Positions 9,901 to 22,413 of a DNA stretch of 64,000 nucleotides are shown in pieces. The notes under the pieces were generated by a model, which was not told where the DNA came from, searched no databases, and worked only from the letters and a program-made list of their open reading frames with translations. The position numbers and the translations under genes were made by a program. The stretch is from NCBI GenBank assembly GCA_002099365.1, contig MSED01000008.1, positions 992,001-1,056,000 of the forward strand, given 5' to 3'. Source of the stretch: Phialophora verrucosa (taxonomy: Eukaryota > Ascomycota > Eurotiomycetes > Chaetothyriales > Herpotrichiellaceae). Each line of letters starts with the position of its first letter. Positions within the stretch are counted from its first letter, which is position 1.

Positions 9901-12900
9901 ATCCATGAGCTCGTCCGCATCTTTCCCTTTGCTGGTTTTCGCTTCAGCCTTGGAAGATTTGGCTCCCTTCTTCTTGGAGCTCTTAGCTGCCGCCGCTTCC
10001 TCGGCCACACGTGCTGCCTCAGCTTCGGCCTCTTCGGCCAGACGCGCTTCCTCAGCCTCGGCCTCTTCAGCCTCGCGGGCTCGCAACTCCTCTTCTTCCC
10101 TTCTCGCCTGTTCCTCCGCTTCCTTCTTGGCTTTGGCCTCCCTCTCTTTCTTGGTCAACTTAGTCGTGGTGGACGTACCAAAGCCCCACGTGCTCTTTGT
10201 GAGGGCGGCCGGGGCCTCGGCTGGTAATGGTTCCTCGAAAAATTCATCTACGTCCTTGGTCTTCTTCGACTTCTCCTTTGCGCTTGATGTCTTGGAGATG
10301 GCGCTTTTCTTCGATGATGCTTTGCTCTTCACCGTGGTAAGATCTGCCCAAGTGTCTCCTGCGACTTCGTCGTCTAGCGTTTCGACTGGTCGGGGTTCAG
10401 GAGTGAGACCCTGAGCTGGCGGGCTGGGAGCGGGAGGGGGCAGATCGTCCTTCGCTTTAGACTTCTTGCTGGATTTTTGGTCCTTGGCTCCCCAGGAGCC
10501 CCAGATATCATCCTCGACGGTCGTTCCGACCTTCTCAACTGGTTTGGGCTCGTCAAAATCGGCGAAACCTTTCTTCTTGGAGTCTTTTGCAGTCTTCTTC
10601 TTGTCTTTTGTGGACGTGCCCCAAGAGCTCCAGATGTCATCCTTCTTTTCTTCCACAGGCTCTGGCTCAACAGAAACCTCAGGCTCTGGCTCTGGCTCAG
10701 GTTCGGCAATCACGGCTGCTGTCCCTTTCTTCTTAGCTTCTTTCTCCTTTTTCTTCTTCTCCTTTGCTGAGAGGCCGAAGAAGCCGTCATCTTCTTTGAC
10801 CTCCACAATTGGCTCAGGCTCTAACGCAGGAGGTGGGACAGGCTCGTCGTCGAAGTCCAGGAAGCCTTTCTTCTTCGAGTCTTTCTTTTTCTTCTTGTCG
10901 GTGGAAGTGGCAGTTCCCCATGTGCCCCAGCCATCATTGTCCTTGACCTCGGGTTCTTGGGATTCACCCACCACTGGCTCATCGATAGGATCGAGGAAAG
11001 CGCTCTTCTTCGTATCCTTGTCCTTCTTCTTGTCCTTTGACGAGAAGCCAAAACTTCCCCAGGTATCGTCCTGCGGGGCTTCCAACACGGGAGGTGGAGG
11101 TGGCGCTGGTGGCTCTTCCACCGGGTCCTGAACGCCTTTCTTCTTCGATTTCTTCTTGTCTTTCGTAGAGAAGCCCCAGCCATCTTCTACTTGCTCTTTG
11201 ACCGGAGGCTCCGGTTCAGGAGGTGGCGGCGGAGGTTCATCGTCGAAATCCATGAAACCCTTCTTCTTGTTCTTCTTGTCTTTCGTAGATGTCCCCCATC
11301 CTCCGAATCCCCATGTGCTATCTCCTTTGGCTTCCGGTTCGGGTTCCGGTTCGGGTTCTAGCGCTGGTTCTGGCATTGGAGGCTCTTCGCCTGGAAGAAG
11401 CAAGCCCTTCCTCTTGGCCTCTTTTTCTTTCTTTTTCCGGTCCTTGGTGGACAAGTTTTCCCAGCCGGTAGTATCGGCGTAGAGGTCAGCGTAGAGCTCC
11501 TTTGCCGGTTCAGGTTCAGGCTCGACCTCAAGCACTGGATCTGGAGTTGAGGGCTCAGGACTTGCCAACTTGCCCTTCTTTCCTTTCTTGTCTTTTTTAC
11601 CAGTTGAGCTCCATATGTCATCCGTCTCGACTGGAGCTTCGGGGGCGGGTGGAGGCGGAAGTGGCTCTTCCTCGATAATGGCACCTTTTTTACCCTTTTT
11701 CTCCTTCTTTCCCTTTGTCGTCGTTTCATCCACCGCAGGTGGCTCACTCTTGGTGTCGGCAGTAGCAGTCAAGTCCAGGGACGCAGAAAGATCTTCGATA
11801 CCAGACTTCTTGGTTTTCTTGTCCTTCTTCTTGCCTCCCCACGCTGCAGACATCCAGTCATCGCCATCCTCAGCTGCAGCGTCTGGCTCAGGTGCGGGAG
11901 GAGGGGCGGCCAGAAGATCGTCATTGTCATTGAAGTCGCTGAACATGCTCTTCTTGGCCTTCTTGTCCTTCTTGCCCGTTCCGAAGCCCCAGTCAAAGCT
12001 GTTGTCCACCGTCCCACTGTCAACAACCGCATCCTTAGTCTCGACAACGGGCTCCTCGACAATGCCTTTCTTCCCCTTCTTTTTGTCTTTCTTGCCTGTC
12101 GAGTAAGCCCAATCGTCTCCTGCAGCGGCTGGCTCCGGTTCTACTGGAGCAGGTGGCGGGGCCGGGGGCTCGGGTTCTTCATCCCAGGAAAAGCCCTTTT
12201 TCTTCTTGTCTTTCTTTGATGTCGACGTCCCCCATGCACCCAGGAGATCGTCGTCTTTCGATCCAGGATCAACGACCGTGGCCTGTTCGTCCGATTTGGC
12301 GTCCTTCTTCTTTTTGTTGTCCTTTTTGTTGACAGTGGAGAAACCCCAGGCGTCATCTGTGGGTTTGTTGTCACCAACATCGCCGTCGAAGCCGAAACTT
12401 TTATCTTCGGCATCCAGATCGCCAAAATCAAACCCGTAGGAAGTCGTGGTCTTTTTCTTCGACTTGTTGCCAAGGGACCAAGGATTGTTGTCCCCGAGGC
12501 CTGCCGACTCTTCCTTTTTGTCGGCGTCCTTCTTAGAAGGCTTGTCGTTGGCTTTGGTCGCTCCATTGTCGAGGGACCCAAAGTCCCATGTTTTACCCCA
12601 TGCACCAAAGCCTCCAGTATCCTTCTTCGAGTCCATACCGCCGAAGCTAAAATCCAGCTTCGGGGCGGTATCATCGAGGCTAATGTCCTGAAATGTGGCT
12701 GCCGCCGGAGGATCAGGGACAGATGGGGGTGGGTCATCGGCGCCCTGAGTAGTTAGTATATTCTGTGACTGGCTTCTGAGTTGCTCGAGACCATACCTTT
12801 TTCCCCTTCTTCTTTTTATCCTTCTTACTTGTAAAGCCTGTTGTCCAGTCATCTTCCGCAGCGGCATTGTTGACGTCGTCGGCCCAGCTGAGTGACCCAG

Positions 12901-13881
12901 CACCAGCCTGTTCCTCCTCTTGCCTCTTCCGTTCCTCCTCCTCCTGCCTCTTCTGCTCCTCCTCCTCCTGCCTTTTCCTCTCCTCCTCTTCTTGCTTCTT
13001 CTTATTCTTCTTTTTATTTTTCTTGCCGCCACCCATATCCCATTCGTCTTCGTCGCCTCCGCCCCGACCCCCGTCATTGTGGTCATCCCCACCACCGGCC
13101 CCGTCGCCCCCTGCGCTACCTCTTTGGTCACCGCCGCCGTCTCCAGCTCCATCTCCACCGTCACCGGCGACACCGCCATTTCCGTCGTTGTCTGAGTCGA
13201 GCCATTTCGCCTGCTGTTGAGCCTTCGCGGCCTTCTTCGCAGCCTTCTTGCCTCTGGTCTGTATACCGGTTGTATCTCCAAAGTTTATGCTGTAGTCCAT
13301 CGTTGCGGCCGAGTTCTTGGACCTCTTAGCGGTGGATACAGGTCGGGGTTGCTCCCAGGTGGCGCCGAGCTGGGCGTACGCGAGAGGTTCAGACAAATCT
13401 TCTGACGCGAGCGGGTCTTCGGTGGGTGGTAACGGCGGGCAGCTTCCATAAGGCTGGGGACTGTCTGAAAGCTCCTGCAACAAGGCTGCGACCAGCGCAG
13501 CTGCTTTTATATATGCATCGTGGTCGGGGATTATATGCTATGGTCTGCGTTAGGTGAGGTCCCCAGGGCTAGGGAGGAAGTAAGAAAAGAAGCGGGATCT
13601 CGAGGTAGAAGAATTAAAGGCAAGCCTCGACGATTCGCGTTAGGATGGGAGGATGTCTTGCATACCCGTTGTGCTGGCTTGTAATGCTCGAGCATGGCGG
13701 TGTGCATGCCATAGCGCCAATCGGCATTTCGTAGTGTTGGAGAAATAAATGCAGCCTCCCCCATCTTGTAAAATCGCGAGCATTCTGCCTCAGCCCTTGC
13801 CATCGTGCACCAGTTCGGGATCCTTGGTGGAAATAACGCGTTTTCGCTGTCGGCGGGCGTCGTGGCGACTAGAGCCGCCAT
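6976..13881 (-). CDS. Giant disordered Lys/Trp-repeat protein, unknown function
   Basis: Three exons (13666-13881, 12797-13537, 6976-12744) joined in phase 0 give about 2,241 residues. The first exon is the only globular-looking part (MAALVATTPADSENALFPPR... with WCTMARAEAECSRFY). Then comes a KQEEEERKR coiled/charged stretch and a long array, roughly residues 320-1150, of units of the type DDxWGFSTKDKKKxKKKGF followed by acidic Pro/Glu spacers, more than fifteen copies. After this are Ser/Lys-rich linkers, an R/E/A-rich coiled coil (RRAERRARRDARDQAEEA) and a conserved-looking basic tail with KYAGMTEAEIDEYRARR and a final KSFLGSLF. No enzyme domain is seen. A cytoskeletal or septal-pore scaffold (leashin or SPA-type giant disordered proteins) is one possibility, but only by general character. 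A 108-nt in-frame segment at 8236-8343 has splice signals and may be an intron. Confidence 0.75.
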
Positions 13882-15505
13882 GCTGTGTCTGTAGCTGGGC
13901 GGGGACGGGAGACAGGTCGGAGTGAGAAAGCATTTGCTGCGGTGGTGACGACGACGACGGGCGCGCAAATCGACGGGTCAGAGCAAAGAGGTGAGTGAGA
14001 CTGAGTCTACAGAGCCTCCTGGGTCAGCGATAGAGAACTGAAAGCAATGGTGGTTGAACTGGGTTGGTGCAGCAAAAGGAGGTCACAAGGTGTTTGGGGT
14101 GCTCATTGGTGTGCAAAAGCGAAACGGTTGCCAATTGGCAACAGCAAAATCCCGAGCGAGGGCAGGGCCAGTGGTGTGTGGGTGTGCCTGGGTGTGTGCC
14201 CCCCTTGCAGTCACGCTTTGCAGATCCCAGTGGTCCAGCGACTCGCCTGGCCAGAACAAGTCAAGGGTCGAGCCAAACAAGCCACCCCTTTCCCGGTATC
14301 TCAGTAGCTGCCAGTTATCGGCCGCGCTATCGATACACAAAACCTGCCAGCAAGGGAAAAGGAGAAATGAGGTCATTCATATATTCACGCCGTGGCCGAG
14401 CACGATCAAGTCCGACAACGCTGAAAATTTCAGTGCCCAAAGAACCACATCAACTGCATCGCCAAAATATGGGCGGTGTTGACGTGCAGCGCGACGCAGC
14501 GAATGACGCGCCGGGCCAGCGTCGATGATCATGCAGGCGAGCCCTCGATGTGGCGACGAATCGCTCACCGCTACAATCGCGAGGTCGGCCCTAGGCAAAT
14601 AGGAAACGAGCAGATGGCAAGCTGCCCGGTGATGGGCTGGAATGCGCGAGGCCAGCAGAATAGCAGAACCTCAGCGAGCCCGTCTGGCTGGTTAGGTGGG
14701 TTGGGCGACGTGCCGGTTGGTGACGTGAACCAAACACTACACGGCCCCGGCCCGAGTGATGGCTACCACCAGCTTCTGGCGTGGGAGATTTGTTGCTTAA
14801 ACCGCTTGTTCAAGTGCAGCAATTGGCTCTTTCAGATTGAGAAGCGGACGGGCCCACATAGCTCGTGAGAGGTGCACCCCGATGTCATCCGAGGCGTGTA
14901 CGAGTACAGCGAACCCTAAAGTCGTTCATGGCGCTCGTGCCCGAGGGCCAATTGCTACATACATAGGATACCGTGGATGCAGCCTCCCCCAAGGATAACT
15001 CAGTTCAAGGAAATGTGTGAGATGGCTCGAGCCATAGTTGCAACGCCTAGACCAGTGTAGGCAGTGCCATCACACGCACAATGCTATGTGACTGGTCAAC
15101 CACTGTCGGCACCTTCGACTGTAAATGCTGAGTGGGCAGGGACGATGCAGGGATATGCAAACCAAAAGCAGTTCATCGGTTGGGCAGAGCCACCCCATTT
15201 TTCGCTGCAGCCGCTCGGCGATGTGCCAGAGGCATAATCAGACACCGGGCACCATCCTCTTTTGGAAGTCATAATCCATCGAGTACCACAGTGAGGGAGA
15301 GGCGCCATACACAGCATATCGCGTGGACGCGCATAGACCATAGCGGACCTGACGAAGCTGCCGACAACAACAGTCTGGCGGCACCTGGGTTATGCGTAAC
15401 AAGTCATTCAGAGTTATGGCCATCGACTGATGTCGAATTGAGGGGCATTAAGCCTCGACCCAGAAAGGACGTTGTCATCCCACTCGTCTACGACGGGTTC
15501 TGCTC
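13882..15505. other. Long intergenic region upstream of the giant gene
   Basis: About 1.6 kb between the presumed start of the giant gene and the 3' end of the NIP30-type gene, both minus strand. Several overlapping plus-strand frames around 14050-14530 share the same bases in three phases and look random. It probably holds a long promoter or 5' UTR. No RNA gene seen. Confidence 0.45.
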
Positions 15506-16262
15506 TCAATCGTCTTCATCGGAACTGTAGCCAGCCAGGCCGAGTCCAGCAGATCTCGAGTTGAGCTGGACTTTGCTAGGCACAGCTTCGACATTGTTGT
15601 CTCTTCCTTGGTGGGGTGATTCGGACCTCGCTGAAAGGTTTGTATCGGATGATCTCAGCACAGATCTATCGTCATCAGCAGTGGACAATTTTCTCAGTTT
15701 GATATCACCACTAGGCCCGCCGTCCCTTTCTCGACGTCGCTTTTTCTTCTTCGTTGCCCACGAGCTTCCATCCGTGGAAGCACCAGGCGCTCCATCGTGG
15801 GTGCCTTCAATCTGTGCTTGCTCAACAGCGGCGCGCTGTTTCCGAAACAGCTCAAGTTGTTCGGCTGTTTCTTGCTTCACTGCGTCTTCCTTTGCTCTGC
15901 TGGTCTCCAGTATAGAATCCAGAAATTCGACCTCGTCTTCATCGAGCGCACGAAACTGGTTCTTCAGTCGAGCCGCTTCTTCAAAAGCGTCCTGTTTAGC
16001 GGCTAAGGGGGCGAGAGCACTATGGCGTCAGAAAGCAACGGACTGCGTCGAAAGCTCATCTCACAACATGTCGCCTACCTTTGTTCGCTTGCAGAACCTC
16101 GTAGAGACTCTTGCCTCCTTCTTGCTTACCCGCCTCGGCTGCCTTGGGTTTTCTCGAGGACTCGACTTCTTGCTGCGCCTTCAGCCAGCCGTCCTCAGCT
16201 GGAGGTCGCGTGTCGGCGTCAGTCCCAGCTGACACAAACCGGGACATAGGGGAGGAGTTCAA
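15506..16262 (-). CDS. NIP30/FAM192A (PSME3IP1)-type nuclear protein
   Basis: Homologue of the NEFA-interacting nuclear protein NIP30 family; human FAM192A/PIP30 binds the proteasome activator PA28-gamma in the nucleus. Two exons, 16079-16262 and 15506-16002, phase 1, 226 residues. The N-terminal domain is diagnostic: SRFVSAG near the start, SLYEVLQANKAAKQDAFEEA across the splice junction, and FRALDEDEVEFLDSI soon after. The central part is Lys/Arg-rich (KKKKRRRERD), a likely nuclear localisation signal. The C-terminus GLAGYSSDEDD resembles the acidic Ser/Asp tail of the family, which in the animal protein is a phosphorylated PA28-gamma-binding segment. Role in fungi is inferred only from the domain. 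Confidence 0.85.
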
Positions 16263-17222
16263 ATGAGATCAGTGGGTGAGCGGGTGTCGCTGATGGGGTT
16301 AAATTGTTGGTCTCGGGGATAAATTTGGGTATCAGGCAGAGAGAGTGGGCGCTCGTGGCAACGGCCAAGGTACAATTGAGAATCTGCAGGCCCGGTCCGT
16401 TGTGTGGTGAATGTTTTATGGCCCTACCGCCAGGGTTCGGCAACCCGTTACTATTCGGCCGGGCAACCCACCTGAGAGCGCCCTTGATTGAGCGGCGGTG
16501 CTTGTGCTTCGGAGACCCCGCAGATCAGACCTACGTTACTTGTGAAACAGCCCATCAGGTTCATACAGTACGCCTTCATTGGATGTTTTCTGTTTTGTGC
16601 CTGGCACTTACAGATCCGATCAGACGTACCGAAACTTCCACGTAGTGGCTTCTATTCACTTGCAGCCCATGGCCGAGCCTCAACCGCCGGCATGCGCACC
16701 GTCTTCCGTGCTGGAAGGAGACTCAGGCGCATTCGGATGTCGATGGCAATTATCTTCATTTATCCCCTTTTGACCCAGTCATCCTTTCAGCCTAAATCAC
16801 GGCAACAGATCGAGAAAATTCCCAATTCCCCCAGGCCCTGCGTCAAGCGTGAGACGGTCCATTACCCGCCAATTAAGCCTCGGGTGAATAGCTGGAACCA
16901 CTGATCGCGCGTGCATGATTGCCTCCCGGTCGTGCCCCTCGTGGACATTGCGTAGTTGCTGTTGCATCCATGTTGTAAGAATCATTTGCCCCACCATCCA
17001 TCGCAGTGCAAACAGAACCACCGGGATATAACTCCAACTATATCATCCAAATGATCCGTGACCGAAATTTTTATCTCTCTGCTTTCCCTTCGCATGTCAT
17101 ACCTTCGCCTTTCGCTCTCCGCCTATAAAGGATCCAAGTTGTGCTCTCCTGTCGCAACTTCCAGCCTCGCATTAAGATACTCTGCAAAACCTATCCGGTC
17201 GACTCCTCGATTTCTCTGCACA
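16263..17222. other. Divergent promoter region (NIP30-type gene / aldo-keto reductase)
   Basis: The two flanking genes point away from each other, so this 960-bp stretch holds both promoters. A TATA-like CTATAAAGG occurs near 17122-17131, about 95 bp before the reductase ATG. Open frames in the region have no recognisable product. Confidence 0.5.
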
Positions 17223-18442
17223 ATGACGACCTCACAGGAAGGAAAGGGCACAAAGTGAGATCTCTCTGGGCCCGTGTGGCCACTCGCAGTCAGATACAGA
17301 AACTGACATGCATATTTTAGGACCGTGTTCACATTGAACACTGGCGCCAAGATGCCCGGTGTCGGTTTGGGCACATGGCAGTCAAAGCCCAACGAAGTCC
17401 GCGAAGCAGTAAAGCACGCTCTGCAGGCTGGTTACCGCCACATTGACACGTAAGAGGACATACCCGGTTTGTCGCGTCTGTTTACGTTTCTGACAATCTC
17501 TCAGCGCCCTTGCATACGGCAACGAGGCAGAGGTCGGCCAGGGCATCATCGACTCTGGCGTTCCTCGCGAGCAGATCTGGATCACCACTAAGCTCGATAA
17601 CCCCTGGCACAAGCGCGTCAATGAGGGCATCGCATCCTCGCTGAAGGACTTGAAGACAGACTATGTCGACCTGTACCTCATGCACTGGCCCAGCTCAACG
17701 GTCCCAGAGGATCTGAAGAAGCACTACGATGACTGGAACTTCATTGACACATGGTGAGTGCAGCCGCACTGCTCAGTTCGGTCGGGTGGGTTAACCTTGT
17801 GGTATAGGCGCGAGATGCAGAAGCTCGTCGGCACTGGGAAAGTGCGGAACATCGGCGTATCAAACTTCGTCATTTCCAACCTCGAAAAGCTCCTGAACGC
17901 TCCTTCGACGAAAATCGTCCCCGCCGTTAACCAGATCGAACTCCACCCTAACATGCCTTCCCCGAAGACTTTGGCGTACTGCAAAGAGAAGGGAATCCAC
18001 GTCACCGCATACTCTTGCTTGGGATCCACGGACTCACCCCTGGCCAAGGATCAGACACTGCAGAAAATCGCTGATGCCCATGGCAAGAGCCCTCAGCAAG
18101 TGCTGTTGCAGTGGGGACTTCAGGTCAGTAACCCTCGTTTGAGGCGAGACAACCCTGAACTGTAAAGTTCATTTGCCTCGCCGGTCATTACAACCCGTCG
18201 TTTCAGGATGAAGATTAACATGTTATTTCTTTGAACAGCGAGGTACCAGCGTCATTCCCAAGTCCGTTACCAAGTCGCGCATTGAGGCCAACTTCCAACT
18301 CGACGGATGGGAACTGACGCCAGAAGAGATGGAGGCGCTGAGCAACATCAAGACCCGCTTCAAGGTCTGCGGCGACTCGTGGCTGCCCATCAAAGTGTTT
18401 TTCAACGAGGAGGGCGATGGTGGTGACGTTCCCTCCCACTAG
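17223..18442 (+). CDS. Aldo/keto reductase
   Basis: NAD(P)H-dependent reductase of aldehydes or ketones, cytosolic. Five exons: 17223-17254, 17321-17449, 17505-17753, 17808-18123 and 18239-18442; phases agree and yield 309 residues, normal for the family. The catalytic tetrad is complete: Asp in GYRHIDTA (split by intron 2), Tyr in LAYGNE, Lys in TTKLDN and His in LMHWP. The cofactor-binding end IPKSVTKSRIEANF is present just after the last intron. The very short first exon (11 codons) is typical for fungal genes of this group. Similar to xylose/glycerol dehydrogenase-type AKRs, but the substrate cannot be told from sequence. Confidence 0.93.
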
Positions 18443-19434
18443 ATGGAGTGCGCCCGACCCCAGGACGTTGCGCGCTCAAAAGTTGGATTTCGCTAGGACA
18501 GGTAGCGGAAAGGTTCTTTCTGCGGCGTGCGCGCTTCCCGGGAATCTTGTGTTGATACATTTTGGCGTACAGAAGACTCGCAATCCTTTGCATTGAGACA
18601 TAGAGGGAATGCGACGGCCTTTGACAGACTGCTCAACTTAAGTCAAGTCATGGCAGCCTTTCATCATTGACGTGATCATCGTCCAAATAGGTTGTATGGA
18701 GGGGTGCGCAGTATGGAGGGGTGCGCATGAGCTTGTCTCCTTTCTACGCACCACCTCCAGCTAGTCCGAGCCAGACAGAGTACGGGTACGGACGTAACTA
18801 CGTTTGGCGCTTTGGAATTCGCTCCGGTTAAGGATGTGCGGGGCAAGGCGACCTGGACTCGATTCGTGGACCAGATCTGCTTATGTAACCGTGTGACTGA
18901 TCGCTCATTGACCTCCCAGGTGTCAGGCTGCAGTGTTTCAATTCCCGCTTCGTATTTCGTTATGTCCAATACGGTTCCCGGGGTGTAGAGTCAGTCTGGT
19001 TGCTCGCTATTGCCAAGTCTACCCAGCGTGCCCTCTCGGAAAGAAAGGACATCTAAGCCACTTCCAATAACCGCGTCCAGACGAATTGGAACTGTACTTT
19101 TCCGTGCAAGCGGGATATCTCTCCAGCAGACCACGGCGTACTGTCCACAGTTGACATTTTGACGATTTGCCGCTCACTCCATCGGATGCTGTGTTAAAGT
19201 CTTCCGCGCGCCAGTACACGTCTCCCGGCTGCCTGGCTTCTCATTCCTCATACCGTATCATTACTAAACAACCTGCGACGACCCACCACCGAAACTGCCT
19301 CTGCTCAAATTTACCCATGTCCGCAGGCAGATACCCCCTCCTGTCGTAGGGCCAAAGGTGTCGATCGCCACTGGGTCACGCTGCTGCGCTTTCCTGCCTT
19401 CTGAACCGGACATCGAGCACCTCCGAAGCTTAAA
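18443..19434. other. Intergenic region upstream of the Zn2Cys6 regulator
   Basis: No recognisable gene. A 17-bp direct tandem duplication (GTATGGAGGGGTGCGCA, twice) sits at about 18694-18728. The part before 19434 should be the regulator's promoter and leader. Confidence 0.45.
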
Positions 19435-22085
19435 ATGACCTCCAGCAACGGGAGTGAGCATGACATGGGTGGTGCGGTTGGGGAGACCGAGCAATTTGAG
19501 GGCAATGCCAATGATGGGGTTCCTCGACCGAAGAGGATCGCGTGCATTTTGTGCCGCAAGAGAAAATTGAAATGTGATTCAAATAAACCGAGCTGTGGGA
19601 CGTGTTCGCGCCTGAACCACCATTGTGAATACTCAGAAGAGCGCAAGAAGAGCGGTCCGAAAAGAGGATATGTCAAACTGCTGGAAGCGCGTCTCAAGCA
19701 GGTTGAGAACTTGCTTGAGACAAGAGATGCGCCTTCTGAGAGCGCTACACGTGCGCCGGCACCCCCAATGGCAGCGGATGCCTTTGCACCTATGCCGCCT
19801 TTGAACATGGCGGACGCCGTCGATTCTTCCATGTCCGGGATAATGCCAGACAATAACTTTACGGATCCGACGCTGGTGGGCTTATCTGATTTTACCATGA
19901 ATGGCAACGACGACTTTTCATGGGAGATGATTGGGCTCGGTCTCGAGGAAGCGTTGCCCTCGCGAGAGGTGATTGATGAGCTGTATGCCTGACGACGTCG
20001 TTCGAGCCCTTTTTGTTGCTGACTTCACTAGTAACGAGATCTACTTCGAAAAGATCCATCCCTCTTTACCAATGATTCACAAGGCGCGGTTTCTGGCCTC
20101 CATGGATCTCGCACCTCATATGCGCCCGGCCGTATGTTTGCGATACATCATGTGGACCCATGCCTGTGCTATTACGACCAAATATTCCGCTTACACCGAG
20201 CACTTTTATGCACGGGCTCGAAAATATGCCGAGATGGATGAGATGAGAGGACATGGCGAGGGTATGATCACCGTGGCTCACTCACAGTGCTGGACTTTAC
20301 TGGCTTGTTATGAGTTCAGAGTCATGTACTTCCCCAGAGCCTGGATGAGCATCGGGCGAGCTGCGAGGTTGGCTCAGATGATGGGCTTACATCGACAGGA
20401 CCGTGTCGGTCTGGACGTGAAACAAACACTACCGCCTCCTCGCGACTGGACAGACCGTGAGGAACGGCGGCGGACGTTTTGGATGGCCTACTGTCAAGAC
20501 AGATATGCGAGTATTGGAACTGGCTGGCCGATGGTCATCGATGAAAGAGACGTACGTTGTTTGTTGCTGGAGCTGCTATCACCGGACTGACATACCCAGA
20601 TCCTCACCAATCTGCCCGCCAGCGAAGAAGCCTTCGCGAAGTGTCAACCAGAACCCACACTGCAACTATCTGACATTTTGAACGGAGACGGCGCATCTTC
20701 TTTGTCCTCATTCGGCGGCGTCATTCTCATGTCAACAATATTTGGCCGGAACCTAACACATCTGCATCGACCTTCGGAACAGGACAACGACCATGACCTC
20801 AACGGCGCCTTTTGGAAACGACACCGGTCCCTGGATAATATCCTGCTCAACACATCTCTATCCCTTCCTCCGCCGCTGCGTCTTCCGGCAGGCCTCCACG
20901 ATGCGAACACTATTTTCCTCAACATGAATATACATACCGCTACCATCTGCCTGCATCAGGCGGCCATATTCAAGGCGGATAAAAATCGGCTGCCGGCTCA
21001 GATAAGCGCCGAGTCAAAACGGCGGTGTATTGTCGCGGCGGACCAGATCACCAATATAATGAAAATGATAAGTCACCTGGATATGTCTACGGTACGTTGA
21101 GTTACTACACCCAGTCGAGATAGAGTGCTAAGACGGGCTAGATGAATCCCTTCATTGCGTTCTGTCTATACGTAGCTTCGCGGGTCTTCGTGCAATACCT
21201 CAAGTCTCGACGAGAAGACACGGCTGTCAAATCTTCGTTGCACTTTCTGCTCGCCGCAATGCAAGTGCTGAAAACAAAGAATCCGCTCACCGAGTCATTT
21301 CTGGTCCAGCTCGATGTCGACCTAGAAGGCAGTGGACTCGACATCCCGTCTAATTACTCGCGGTGGAAATTTGGCCATCGTCCGCCGGTCGGTAACGCAG
21401 AGATCTTTTGCAAACACTGCTGACATGGGTATAGGGCGAAATACCTGCCAACACGGATAGCCTCAAATGCTCGCCCCTATTTGAGATCCGCGATACCCAA
21501 AGCCGCAACGTAGCTGAATGCCTCCCGGGAACGCATACTAAGGGGGTACACGCGCCCTGGCCAATGAATCCTGGCGCTTCGACCGCGACTAGCAGTTACC
21601 CGAGTCTGTATGCAACTGATGGTTCCAGCAATAACCCCCAGATAGGCCAAGAGACCGGATTTGGTTTCTCTGCGCAGTCCGCCGGCACCGATACTTCCCC
21701 GGATACCTCAAACCAAGACGGCTCCGGATCAAGGCCTCAGTCAAATCACCCGACGCCTTCTACCCTTTCAAATCAAAACTCCTCGCATACGTCCTATACT
21801 TCGCCTCCAAACCAATCTGGGAGCAGCAACGCAGCGAATAGTGCCCAGGGACAACCGTCGCCGGGTTATGTCTTCTCGAATGGGGCTTTCAGCATGAATC
21901 TACCGAGTCAGCTGGGGCAAGGTGTCTCGCCTCAGCAGTCCAACCTGAACTTCGGTTCTACCGGAATGACACCGGGCGCGACAGGCATGACCCCGATACC
22001 TGACGCGCTTTGGCCGGCGGATGGCATCCCCGACGGGAATGAATGGATGTTTTCGTGGTCGGGGTCGACGCCACAGCCACAGTAA
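19435..22085 (+). CDS. Zn2Cys6 fungal transcription factor
   Basis: Binuclear zinc cluster regulator, nuclear. Five exons: 19435-19982, 20032-20551, 20600-21091, 21142-21387 and 21435-22085, about 818 residues. The zinc cluster CILCRKRKLKCDSNKPSC...C with CX2CX6CX5CX2CX6C spacing lies at residues 37-64, followed by KKSGPKRGYVKLLEARLKQVENLL, a linker plus coiled-coil dimerisation element. The middle has the fungal-specific regulatory domain (EIYFEKIHPSLPMIHKARFL..., REERRRTFWMAYCQDRYAS). The C-terminal 200 residues are Ser/Asn/Gln/Pro-rich, a likely activation region. The first intron is only 49 nt; the last donor (GTCGGT) is unusual but is the only one that keeps phase. Regulatory target unknown; the same-strand permease and monooxygenase downstream are candidates. 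Confidence 0.9.
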
Positions 22086-22413
22086 TTCCTTAAATTAATA
22101 GGCAAGGTATTGTATGTCGGCAGAATTGATGGATTATGGGACGTCGCCTGGGAGGGAAGAATGTGTGATACCCGATTTATGAATCTCAACTTGATCTCCA
22201 TTGGTAAGGCTGGTCATACATGTATGCGATATATCTACCAAAATGCCGAGATTTGTACAGCTCAAATGTTCCGAGCTTGGTTTTGCGAGGTCTCTTGGCT
22301 ACCATGTTTTCTCGCGAGGATGCTCAGTCTGATGACGGCTGGTATATTCTCAGCAGCTTTCTCCTATCGCGCCGAAGTCGTTAGCAAGACACTAACTATC
22401 GCCAGGACTTCTC
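22086..22413. other. Intergenic, 3' region of the regulator
   Basis: Short stretch between the regulator's stop and the first recognisable piece of the dioxygenase remnant. An open plus-strand frame runs through it but matches nothing before it enters the remnant. Confidence 0.4.

Noticed and set aside
12745..13281. Upstream extension of the 5.8-kb minus-strand frame (Arg/Lys-rich, starting MEIQPVYRPEARR)
   Set aside because: The intron at 12745-12796 shifts the real protein to another frame, which has a natural N-terminus and KQEEEE coiled coil; the extension is a shadow.
14047..14528. Three overlapping plus-strand frames of 86-154 codons
   Set aside because: All three phases are open over the same bases and none has family features or splice logic; likely chance in a GC-rich promoter.
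15900..16002. Suspected frameshift in the NIP30-type gene
   Set aside because: Rechecking the base count showed a continuous frame; the two exons join cleanly in phase 1.
18694..18728. 17-bp tandem duplication as a regulatory site
   Set aside because: Only two copies and no link to a known binding site; noted in the intergenic entry only.
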